The notes under the pieces are model-generated. The model had not been told where the DNA came from. It saw only the letters and a list, made by a program, of their open reading frames with translations, and did no database searches. Both the position numbers and the translations under genes were made by a program. Below are positions 52,424 to 60,100 of a stretch of 64,000 bases of DNA, piece by piece (position 1 is the first letter of the stretch; the number at the start of each line of letters is the position of its first letter). The DNA comes from an uncultured bacterium. GTDB taxonomy: Bacteria > Cyanobacteriota > Vampirovibrionia > Gastranaerophilales > Gastranaerophilaceae. Where the stretch lies: NCBI GenBank assembly GCA_902779645.1, contig CACZCH010000001.1, forward strand, positions 1-64,000, in the 5' to 3' direction.

Positions 52424-53035
52424 TTAATGGCTGCAATGATGTCCTTCACCGTGGTGGTGGCAGTGTGTGTGGTCATGACCTTCGCCGCCGCAAGCATTTT
52501 CACCTGTTTCAAGAGAATTTGCCATATATTTTTCTAATACTTCTTTAATCGGCAACTCAGGACAGCCGGCAACAACTTCAACTCCGTTCATAGCAAACAT
52601 CATCATTGGTCTGCCGCCCATTCCGCCTGCCAAAACTTTGCTTACACCCTGTTCAGAAATCCAAGAGGCACTCTGACAAGAAATACCTTCTTCCGGAACT
52701 CTTTCTTCAATGCTTAAAATTTCCTGTGTTTCAGGGTTAATCTCAGCAAATGTAAAAGAATCGCAATGTCCAAAGTGTCCGCATAATTTACCTTCTGAAG
52801 TCGGAATACAAATTTTCATAATCTTATCTCCTTTTAATTTTTCTATGTTACTCTGCAATAAAATCGCGCTTTCTAAAGCTTCCGTATCCGTCAGATTATG
52901 TCTTTTTGCATAATCTTTAAGGATATTTAAAATGTTTTCATTAATTCTTCTATTGAACGGCACTTTTTTAAGGCAAGTTTTCTTTCTGCCTGCCATCTCT
53001 CGTTTTCCGCCCCATTTAGAACCACAACATCTCAT
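52424..53035 (-). CDS. NifX/NifB-like dinitrogenase cofactor domain with N-terminal RHH-like domain and His-rich tail
   Basis: 203 residues. Residues 1-72 are basic and contain RRINENILNILKDYAKRHNL, a ribbon-helix-helix-like segment, with Cys near the start. Residues 73-180 are the NifB/NifX-like (MTH1175) domain, MKICIPTSEGKLCGHFGHCDSF, GGMGGRPMMMF (shortened), which binds iron-sulfur clusters. The tail has nine His and several Cys (HDHTHCHHHGEGHHCSH). A second start at 52819 has its own AAGGAG, so a short form may also be made. The upstream palindrome suggests autoregulation. Confidence 0.75.
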   Translation of the reverse strand: MRCCGSKWGGKREMAGRKKTCLKKVPFNRRINENILNILKDYAKRHNLTDTEALESAILLQSNIEKLKGDKIMKICIPTSEGKLCGHFGHCDSFTFAEINPETQEILSIEERVPEEGISCQSASWISEQGVSKVLAGGMGGRPMMMFAMNGVEVVAGCPELPIKEVLEKYMANSLETGENACGGEGHDHTHCHHHGEGHHCSH

Positions 53036-53042
53036 AACAAAA

Positions 53043-53080
53043 GAATATTCTAAAAATTTGATTATGTCAATACATAATCA
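53043..53080 (-). promoter_or_regulatory. Promoter and palindrome upstream of the NifX-like gene
   Basis: On the minus strand TTGACA (53066-53071), 17-base spacer, TATTCT (53043-53048), only 7 bases before the ATG at 53035, predicting a leaderless mRNA. The palindrome GATTATG / CATAATC (53061-53080) covers the -35 and is a likely operator. Confidence 0.6.
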
Positions 53081-53118
53081 AGATAGATTCTCTTTGTTTT
53101 TGGTGCTAATATTTAGTT

Positions 53119-53613
53119 ATGAATAATTGCAACAGTTTTAAACCTTCCATAAATAATAATTCAAGAGTTCTTATTTTAGGTTCAATGCCGGGGGTCAAAT
53201 CATTAGAGGAACAACAGTATTATGCTCACCCGCAAAACAGGTTTTGGAAAGTTATGGCTTCTATTTGTAATGAGCCAAAGCTGCATGAATTTGATTATGA
53301 TTCAAAATTAAAAACACTTTTAAAGAATAATATTGCACTCTGGGATACAATAAAATCCTGCAAACGTGATGGCAGTCTTGATTCAGATATTCAAAACGAA
53401 TCTCCAAACGATATAAGAAAACTATTGAAAAAATACCCTAATATTAAAGCAATTTGTTTGAACGGAAACAAATCATATTCCGCATTTAAAAAATATTTTC
53501 CGGATTTACTGGATAAATATAATTGCCATAAAATGCCATCAACCAGCCCTGCTAATGCAAAATATGGTTTAGACAAACTAATTGAAGAATATCGTTTGTT
53601 AATATTTGATTAA
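53119..53613 (+). CDS. DNA-deoxyinosine glycosylase (UDG family 6)
   Basis: 164 residues of the uracil-DNA-glycosylase fold in its hypoxanthine-specific form: LILGSMPGVKSLEEQQYYAH (about 18-37), HPQNRFWKV, IALWDTIKSCKRDGS, and the C-terminal motif MPSTSPANAKYG. It removes deoxyinosine from deaminated adenine in DNA. No Shine-Dalgarno sequence precedes the ATG; a TAATAT box lies 6 bases upstream, so it may be read from a leaderless transcript. Divergent from the NifX-like gene. Confidence 0.85.
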   Translation: MNNCNSFKPSINNNSRVLILGSMPGVKSLEEQQYYAHPQNRFWKVMASICNEPKLHEFDYDSKLKTLLKNNIALWDTIKSCKRDGSLDSDIQNESPNDIRKLLKKYPNIKAICLNGNKSYSAFKKYFPDLLDKYNCHKMPSTSPANAKYGLDKLIEEYRLLIFD

Positions 53614-53675
53614 AATTTGTTATATCTAAAAGAGCATTTTTATTAATACATTACATCGTATAAATCTTTTGGTAA

Positions 53676-53704
53676 TTGACAAAAAATATTTTTTCGTGTT
53701 TTAT
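53676..53704 (+). promoter_or_regulatory. Predicted promoter of the attenuated gene
   Basis: TTGACA (53676-53681) with a weaker -10 (TTTATA/TATAAA, 53700-53707). The transcript would begin near 53712, giving a 150-base leader before the ATG at 53863. Confidence 0.5.
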
Positions 53705-53751
53705 AAAAAGTATGAAACAATCATTTGTAAACAATTTAATCTGTTGCTGCT

Positions 53752-53854
53752 GTAAGTCTTGTTGTTAAGAACTTACTTATAATTTTATGTGCAGATTTTA
53801 GTTATAGATATTATAAACAGGTTCTTATGTAGTTAAGAATCTGTTTTTTAGGAG
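53752..53854 (+). promoter_or_regulatory. Attenuator-like 5' leader
   Basis: Hairpin 1 pairs GTAAGT (53752-53757) with ACTTAC (53771-53776). A terminator-like hairpin pairs AACAGGTTCTTA (53816-53827) with TAAGAATCTGTT (53834-53845), followed by T-run and then AGGAG, the gene's ribosome site. TAAGAAC (53766-53772), inside hairpin 1, is exactly complementary to GTTCTTA (53821-53827), giving an alternative anti-terminator pairing. The three competing stems are the layout of a riboswitch or attenuator; the signal is unknown. Confidence 0.6.
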
Positions 53855-53862
53855 AATTACAA

Positions 53863-55281
53863 ATGAAAATAAACAATATTAATGCCCTTAATTTTACTTC
53901 GTCTATGGGAGGTTTATCAAAAGCACTTTATACTCTAAGCAACAATGATATGCTTAATGCATCTTTTGTGGATGTGTTTGCAATGGATACTCCAAGAACA
54001 ATAGTAGAAACCAAAAACAGAGGTAAGCAAGCAGGAATAGAGATGGGTTTTAGAGAATACACAGGAACTTTTATTGCAGAATTTTCGGCGGCAGTTTTTG
54101 CAATTCTTGCTTCAAAATTTATTGCAAAAAAATTAAACCCTGATATAAAAGTAAATTCGGGTTCTTGGATTACTAATAACGGCTTAGAAGTATTTTCTGA
54201 TATTTATAATAAATCTGATAAAACACCAAAAAGCTACGTTGAAAACCTGCTTAACTCAATGTCAGGAATAGTCGGCAAAGAAACAAAAAACTTTGCTGAT
54301 ATTAATAAAGAAAAAACAAAACCTGTTATAGAAAAATTAACTAATTTAATAACAGATAAATCATTAGATAAAAAAGCAGGTAAAAAAGCATTAGAAGGAA
54401 TTCAGGATGAAATAATTAAATTGCTTGGTGCAGATAACTCTATCACTATTAATTCAGGAGAAAAAAGGGTATCTGCAAATCTTTCCCACACATTGAGAGA
54501 TATTGTTGATTCAGGTAAAAATATTTTTTTCGGAGCAAATAAAAATGAACAAAATGCAATTGTATCCAAACTTAAGCGAATGAATAATTTAAGAATAGGT
54601 ATTGCAATACCTTTATCAATGGGACTCGCTATTACTAATCAATATCTAAACCGGTATTTAACAAAACGTAGAACAGGTATTGATAATTTTGTAGGAGAAA
54701 ACGGTTACGCACAGAATGTTGCATTCAAAAACGAAAAGAAATCAGAGAAAGGCTTATGGTGGAAAAAGCTGCTTTCTGCAGGAGTATTTGTTTTAATGCT
54801 GACAAAAGTTATGGGTGTTAAAAAACCGGCTGATTTTATCAAAAAACTTGAATTTGACGGCCCTGCGACAAGCGGAAATGCAATCAAAACAATATACGGA
54901 ACTCTTATTTTAGGCAGAATTTTTGCGTCGAAAGATTCAACTGAACTAAGAGAAACAAATGTAAGAGATTATCTTGGATTTCTAAACTGGCTTGTATTAG
55001 GCAGTTTTGTTGCCAAAGGTATAGGACAAGCCTTAGACCCGAAGCAAGAAAAGCTGTTTAATATATCAAAAAAAGGTAAAGGGATAAGTCATTGGCTTAA
55101 GGATGTTTCATTAAAATCACAAAAAGAAGTTATTGCACAGGGAGGCAATGTCAAAAAGAATTTAAGAAAATTAAACATTGCACAAATGTCAGGAATCGCA
55201 TATAGTGCTATAATGCTAGGTGTACTTCTGCCAAAACTGAACATATGGATGACGCAGAGAAAAGCAAAGATTGACAAATAA
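53863..55281 (+). CDS. Hypothetical membrane protein of lineage-specific type
   Basis: 472 residues; no family recognised. The start MKINNINALNFTSSMGG, several hydrophobic segments (about 65-85, 245-265, 300-318, 343-358, 375-392, 443-460) and a Lys-rich body are shared in style with the 713-residue protein at 56882. Such large proteins are typical of Gastranaerophilales genomes and of unknown function. Ribosome site AGGAG 8 bases upstream, immediately after the terminator-like hairpin. Confidence 0.6.
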   Translation: MKINNINALNFTSSMGGLSKALYTLSNNDMLNASFVDVFAMDTPRTIVETKNRGKQAGIEMGFREYTGTFIAEFSAAVFAILASKFIAKKLNPDIKVNSGSWITNNGLEVFSDIYNKSDKTPKSYVENLLNSMSGIVGKETKNFADINKEKTKPVIEKLTNLITDKSLDKKAGKKALEGIQDEIIKLLGADNSITINSGEKRVSANLSHTLRDIVDSGKNIFFGANKNEQNAIVSKLKRMNNLRIGIAIPLSMGLAITNQYLNRYLTKRRTGIDNFVGENGYAQNVAFKNEKKSEKGLWWKKLLSAGVFVLMLTKVMGVKKPADFIKKLEFDGPATSGNAIKTIYGTLILGRIFASKDSTELRETNVRDYLGFLNWLVLGSFVAKGIGQALDPKQEKLFNISKKGKGISHWLKDVSLKSQKEVIAQGGNVKKNLRKLNIAQMSGIAYSAIMLGVLLPKLNIWMTQRKAKIDK

Positions 55282-55292
55282 AAAAGGTGAAT

Positions 55293-55907
55293 ATGAAAAA
55301 GATAATATGCTATGGAGATTCAAATACATTTGGATACAATCCTAAAGATAATTCACAATTTGACGAAAAAACACGTTGGACATCAATACTGCAAAAGAAT
55401 TTAGGTTTGGAATATGAAGTTATAAATGAAGGTATGTGTGACAGAACAGGTTTTGTAACTAATCCCAAAGGGTTTTTATTCTCTGCTCAAAAACATTTCC
55501 CGAAACTGATTTCAAAATCGGAAAATATATATTTGCTTATAATTTGGCTTGGTACAAACGATTTGCAGTTCCAATATGATATAACTCTCGGTACTGTTGA
55601 AAAAGGATTGGAAAAGCTTATAAATATTGCACAAGAAAAAACAAAGAATATAATTATTATTCCGCCGGTTATATTGAATGACAAAGTGCTGGAAGGATTT
55701 TTCAATAATCAATTTGACAGCGTAAGTGTTGTTAAATCGAGCAAAGTGGGAAGAATATTCAGAACTCTTGCAAATATTTATCATTGCGCATATTTTGATA
55801 TTAATAAAATTACAAAGCCTTCCGATATTGACGGATTACACTATGATGCGAGTTCACATAAGATAATTGCTGAAAAGCTGGAAGCTTTTATAAGGCAAAA
55901 TTTTTAA
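55293..55907 (+). CDS. SGNH/GDSL hydrolase
   Basis: 204 residues from the ATG at 55293 (AAAGGTG upstream). Block I is ICYGDSNTFGYNP with the nucleophile Ser, block III WLGTNDLQF with the oxyanion Asn, block V DGLHYDASSH with the catalytic Asp and His. No signal peptide, so it acts in the cytoplasm. Esterase or lipase-like; arylesterase substrates are commonly cited for the family. Ends 2 bases before the convergent gene at 55909. Confidence 0.87.
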   Translation: MKKIICYGDSNTFGYNPKDNSQFDEKTRWTSILQKNLGLEYEVINEGMCDRTGFVTNPKGFLFSAQKHFPKLISKSENIYLLIIWLGTNDLQFQYDITLGTVEKGLEKLINIAQEKTKNIIIIPPVILNDKVLEGFFNNQFDSVSVVKSSKVGRIFRTLANIYHCAYFDINKITKPSDIDGLHYDASSHKIIAEKLEAFIRQNF

Positions 55908-55908
55908 T

Positions 55909-56757
55909 TTATTCAATATAGCTGTCTTCCCGCAGTTTAATTCTAAATGGGCTTCCGCTTTCGATAGAAACATGCTTCCCTTTTTGGAAGAAAGCTGTAA
56001 CAGGTGATATTAAAGTATTTGCTCCAAAACAAAGAGTTCCGTACAAAAGCGGGAATGGCGAAAGGATGAATGTTGAACCGTCTCCGCCTAAATTTACTGT
56101 AAGTGTCATCATTCTTCCGAAAAGTGAGCGGCCCCAATTACCTTTTTTCCACATTGTTTTAAGATATGTGCGCTCGCCTTTGATATTATTTAGAAAAATA
56201 ATTTTGTCGTCAGCTCTTGTTACATAAGCGTTTATAGGGATTGTATGTCCTTTGTATACCATGCTTCTGATTCTTATAACCACCAAACCTCCGTTGCAAG
56301 AAACTTGCGGTTGGTGTGATTCAATTATCTCTCCCATGAAAACAGTTCCTGATGGCAGAGTATATCCTCTTTTGTTGATTAACGACGTTGTTTTGAATTT
56401 AACAAAAGTTCCTTTTTTTTGCCAATCAGATATTTTACAAGTGCTGACTACGTTAAATGATGTTCCTTTATGCATTTTAACGTTTTTATAAACAGCAATA
56501 GGTTTATGCTGTGATGTTATAGGAGTATTTTTTGTTTGAGACGTGGCATTTGAATTTTTTAAATGCTGAGGTAAATCAGGAAGTGGTTCAAGCTCTTCAA
56601 TATTGGTATCTTTAACCAGTTTAGAAGAGTTGTAATTCTTTCTTATATCATCTTCTACTGTCATGTCGAGGTCAAAAGCTTGAACATGCATTGCATAGCA
56701 TATTAGTATAAAAAGTGTAATTGTTACAATTCTTAATGTATTTCTATTTGTTTTCAT
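55909..56757 (-). CDS. Exported hypothetical protein
   Basis: 282 residues with an N-terminal signal/anchor (8-27). A low-complexity linker (60-100) leads to a beta-rich domain with THTSLINKRGYTLPSGTVFMGEI-like strands (shortened: LPSGTVFMGEIIE), resembling VirB10/TrbI-type barrels only faintly. A hydrophobic Gly-rich stretch (about 225-260) may be a membrane insertion segment. Function unknown; surface location likely. Confidence 0.55.
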   Translation of the reverse strand: MKTNRNTLRIVTITLFILICYAMHVQAFDLDMTVEDDIRKNYNSSKLVKDTNIEELEPLPDLPQHLKNSNATSQTKNTPITSQHKPIAVYKNVKMHKGTSFNVVSTCKISDWQKKGTFVKFKTTSLINKRGYTLPSGTVFMGEIIESHQPQVSCNGGLVVIRIRSMVYKGHTIPINAYVTRADDKIIFLNNIKGERTYLKTMWKKGNWGRSLFGRMMTLTVNLGGDGSTFILSPFPLLYGTLCFGANTLISPVTAFFQKGKHVSIESGSPFRIKLREDSYIE

Positions 56758-56881
56758 GAACCCTCTTTGCTTAGTATATCATATATTTACCCCTAATTGT
56801 AACAAATTTTTAACGAACTAGCAAAAAAATTTTTGCTTTGTTTTATTATAGATGTGTGGGACATAACTTAGATTGGAAACT

Positions 56882-59014
56882 ATGATGAAGATTCATACAA
56901 CGCAAAATCTAAACTCTTTAGTACAACATAATCAACAAACAACCAACAATGTATCGTCTAAGGATTTTAGAATTAAAAATTACTCAGAGCAGATGCTTAT
57001 GCCGAAAGTGGCAGCAGAAAAATCGGATTATTTCAATTCGTCTATTTCATTTGGTAAAAAAATGCCAAAAAATTTAAAAGACGGAAAGAAAATTATTAAA
57101 GCAGTAGAGAAAAAAGTAGGGGATATAAAGAAAGAGGCTGTCCCCGAGGTTAAAAGAGGGGACAAAATCAGAAAGAGTCCCTTTTTTAATGCCGCATTAG
57201 ATGTTACGGATTATGAGACATTGGCGACAGCTTTAGTAGCAGCAGTTGCTTGTGCTGCAAGAGCCGGTACGATTATAACTCTTCCTACAAAGAAGAATAA
57301 AGAAGATAACAGATATGCTGCAAGCCACGCAGCTGCATCTGGTATTGTAGGGTTCTTAACTGCATTTGTTTTAACCGCTCCGTTTAAAGCCGGTTCAAAT
57401 TACGTAATGAAACATATGAAGAAGTATTTGAAAGCTGAAACTTTAAAACGTTTATGGCCTCAAATAGATACTAAATCTATTGTTGATGCAAACGGCAAAA
57501 GATTAGATCCAAAAGAATGGAAAGATATAGCAGGAAATCGTTTCGTAGAGGCTATGAAAAAATGCGAACAGCTTCCTATGCTTACAAATTTAGCAGATGC
57601 TTCAGAAAAAACTTTTAATAAGTTACTTCTTAATGGCAGAAAAATTAATTGGGCTGCTCATAAAGGAGAATCTTTTAACGATGTTATATTAGATGACGGA
57701 AGCAAGCTATATGATGTTATAGATTGGTCAAGATTAGGTATTGTAGTAAAAGAAGATGGCATGAAACAAGCTCAAATTTTACTAAGAGACCTTGACAAGG
57801 GCTTTACAGAAAATTTAATTAAAGATGCAAAAGAAGCTAAATCTAAATGGGGTGATCTTGATATCAATTCAATGTACAACAAAGATGGTGAAGTTGTTGA
57901 CTTTAGACTTTGGAAAGATATCAACGGAAATCAATGGAAATTAAATTTGGACGAAATCGGTATATCTTCTCCTTATGAAACGTGTGATTATTTACCTCGT
58001 ATCGGTGGTGATAAGCGATTAGATAAAAAAGAAAATGTTTATAAATATGTTACGAACCAAGAAAATGGTGTAAACGGAAAACGCGGAACAAGAATTAATA
58101 ATAAAATGGTAGAAGCTGATGCTGCAAACGATGGTTTGTTCAAAACATTAACTTGGGGACCGGATTTGTTATTTAGAGTTCCGGTTGCCGCATTAACGAT
58201 AGCATTAATTCCTTGGGCATTAAAGAATATTTTCAGTATTCAGAAGTCATCAGCAAAGAAGGCTTCTCAAGCGGTAGATAATGTTCAAGAAAACAAAAAA
58301 AATACGATAGATGCTAAAAATGAACAAAAGGTAAGTTTTAAAGGGAAAGAACCTAAGCCTGGTATGATAAAAAGAGCTTGGGAAACGTTTATGGATGGCG
58401 TAGGGAGATTTCTTGGAAAATTATATGGTAAGCCATTAATCGAAAGTCCGATTGTGCATAAGATTTCCGCTGGGTTATCCAAACTGCCCGGAAGTGTAAC
58501 TCAGCATATGACAGCTTTTGGTTCTTTGATTACAAGTAGTGTTTATATGCAGCAAACACTTTCAAATAAAGAATTAGATCCAGACAGAAGACGAACTTTA
58601 TCTATAAATCAAGGTTTATGCTTCGTTGTTCCGACAGTTGCTGCATATACTGTGGATAATGTAATAAATAACTGGGTTAAAGGTAATGAATACAGATATT
58701 CTGGTCAATACCAACAAGAAATAGATATTGCAAAACTTGAAGGTAAAGATGCAAAAGTAATTGAACAGAAGGCTGCAACATTAAGCAAAAAGTTAAAAGG
58801 CTTTAGAACTCTTGCTTCAATAACAGTATTTGCACTAATTTACAGATACTTTACACCTGTTGTTATGACTCCGGTTGCAAATTGGTTCGGTGATAAAATC
58901 AATGCAAAAAAAGCAGCTAAGGCTCAAGAAATTGCATTAAATTCAGAAAATGAACAAGCTGCAAAAGAAGTTTCAATCATGCCGGAAGATAAAGAATCAA
59001 AACAAGTAGCATAA
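56882..59014 (+). CDS. Large hypothetical membrane protein of lineage-specific type
   Basis: About 710 residues from the ATG at 56882 (a TTG at 56873 and a second ATG at 56885 are alternatives; GGAAAC is a weak ribosome site). Contains the short SSISFGKK motif near residue 57, common to the N-termini of this protein style, membrane helices (about 115-135, 160-178, 440-460, 560-575, 590-610, 655-680), and a Lys-rich middle. No family recognised. Followed by a strong terminator. Confidence 0.6.
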   Translation: MMKIHTTQNLNSLVQHNQQTTNNVSSKDFRIKNYSEQMLMPKVAAEKSDYFNSSISFGKKMPKNLKDGKKIIKAVEKKVGDIKKEAVPEVKRGDKIRKSPFFNAALDVTDYETLATALVAAVACAARAGTIITLPTKKNKEDNRYAASHAAASGIVGFLTAFVLTAPFKAGSNYVMKHMKKYLKAETLKRLWPQIDTKSIVDANGKRLDPKEWKDIAGNRFVEAMKKCEQLPMLTNLADASEKTFNKLLLNGRKINWAAHKGESFNDVILDDGSKLYDVIDWSRLGIVVKEDGMKQAQILLRDLDKGFTENLIKDAKEAKSKWGDLDINSMYNKDGEVVDFRLWKDINGNQWKLNLDEIGISSPYETCDYLPRIGGDKRLDKKENVYKYVTNQENGVNGKRGTRINNKMVEADAANDGLFKTLTWGPDLLFRVPVAALTIALIPWALKNIFSIQKSSAKKASQAVDNVQENKKNTIDAKNEQKVSFKGKEPKPGMIKRAWETFMDGVGRFLGKLYGKPLIESPIVHKISAGLSKLPGSVTQHMTAFGSLITSSVYMQQTLSNKELDPDRRRTLSINQGLCFVVPTVAAYTVDNVINNWVKGNEYRYSGQYQQEIDIAKLEGKDAKVIEQKAATLSKKLKGFRTLASITVFALIYRYFTPVVMTPVANWFGDKINAKKAAKAQEIALNSENEQAAKEVSIMPEDKESKQVA

Positions 59015-59039
59015 TGTGATGTTCTCACACAAACGAAAA

Positions 59040-59067
59040 GTCGTTCTTAAAATAAGAACGGCTTTTT
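59040..59067 (+). terminator. Rho-independent terminator
   Basis: Stem GTCGTTCTTA / TAAGAACGGC with a 3-base loop and TTTTTG tail, 25 bases after the preceding stop. Confidence 0.85.
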
Positions 59068-59095
59068 GTTTATTTGTTTATTATATAATTTAGTC

Positions 59096-59818
59096 ATGGA
59101 TTATTTATATTTAGAAGAGACGGATTCAACAAACAGGTATGCAAAAGACGGGATAAATGATATTAAAGATATGACTGTTGTTTACACATACAAACAGACA
59201 GCAGGCAGAGGCAGACTTCAAAGAAAATGGAGTTACGCGGGTGAGGATAATATTTATGCGAGTATTGTTTTAAAACCATCAAACGAGATGAGAGAAGTTT
59301 ATTCTAATCTGACTCAGCTACTTTGTATAGTTCTTGCAGAAGTTTTTGAAGAATACGGTGTTGAACCCAAAATAAAATGGCCGAATGATATAAAAGTCAA
59401 GGGGAAAAAAATATCAGGTATATTAGCGGAAGCCTCTACAACTCAAGACGGAGTTTTGCAGGGGATTATTTTGGGATTCGGAGTAAATTTGAATACAAAA
59501 CTCGACTTTTTATCAAAAATTGATCAGCCTGCAACTTCTTTAAATATTGAGACAGGAGAATTTGTTAACAAGGAAGAATTTCTAAAAAAGGTTATAAATA
59601 AGTTTTGTTTATATTATAATAGTTTTATTGAGGAAGGTTTTGTATTAATAAGAGAAGATTACAAACGAAGAGCAGACTTCCTTAATAAAGAGATAGCCGT
59701 AAAAGTTTTTGATAAAACATATTGTGGTATTGCAGCAGATGTAACCCAGAATGGAGCTTTGAGGCTTATGGATAAAGATAACAAAGAACATATACTTTTA
59801 ATAGGAGATATTTTATGA
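59096..59818 (+). CDS. birA: Biotin-protein ligase
   Basis: 240 residues from the ATG at 59096; an in-frame ATG at 59066 lies in the terminator. The ligase core shows STNRYAK, the biotinyl-AMP loop GRGRLQRKW, KWPNDIKVKGKKISGILAE and the C-terminal domain. There is no N-terminal helix-turn-helix, so it is ligase only. It attaches biotin to the OadA carrier lysine. TATAAT lies 6 bases before the ATG and no ribosome site is visible. Overlaps oadG by 4 bases. Confidence 0.87.
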   Translation: MDYLYLEETDSTNRYAKDGINDIKDMTVVYTYKQTAGRGRLQRKWSYAGEDNIYASIVLKPSNEMREVYSNLTQLLCIVLAEVFEEYGVEPKIKWPNDIKVKGKKISGILAEASTTQDGVLQGIILGFGVNLNTKLDFLSKIDQPATSLNIETGEFVNKEEFLKKVINKFCLYYNSFIEEGFVLIREDYKRRADFLNKEIAVKVFDKTYCGIAADVTQNGALRLMDKDNKEHILLIGDIL

Positions 59819-60072
59819 ATGAAATGCTAGTTAATCTCGTTCCGGTGCTAAAAGAAGGTTTTTCTATGATGCTTGTCGGAATGGGAACTGTTTTGATATT
59901 CTTGTGCATTATGATTTGTGCAATGTTTATTATGTCGGCATGCGTTAAAAAATTAAATGAAATTTTCCCTGAACCTGTCGCAGCAACAGCGGGTGCGAAA
60001 AAACAAACAAAAAGTTCGGATGATTCAGAAATTGCAGCGGCAATTGTGGCCGCAATGTTTAGTAAAAAATAG
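59815..60072 (+). CDS. oadG: Oxaloacetate decarboxylase gamma subunit
   Basis: 85 residues: one transmembrane helix (about 18-42, with the MVGMGTVLIFL-like start of OadG_1) and a polar Ala/Lys-rich tail for binding the other subunits and zinc. Start overlaps the birA stop (ATGA). The gamma subunit holds the alpha and beta subunits together. Confidence 0.82.
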   Translation: MNEMLVNLVPVLKEGFSMMLVGMGTVLIFLCIMICAMFIMSACVKKLNEIFPEPVAATAGAKKQTKSSDDSEIAAAIVAAMFSKK

Positions 60073-60100
60073 CTTATATAATTAAATGGAGAAATAAAAA

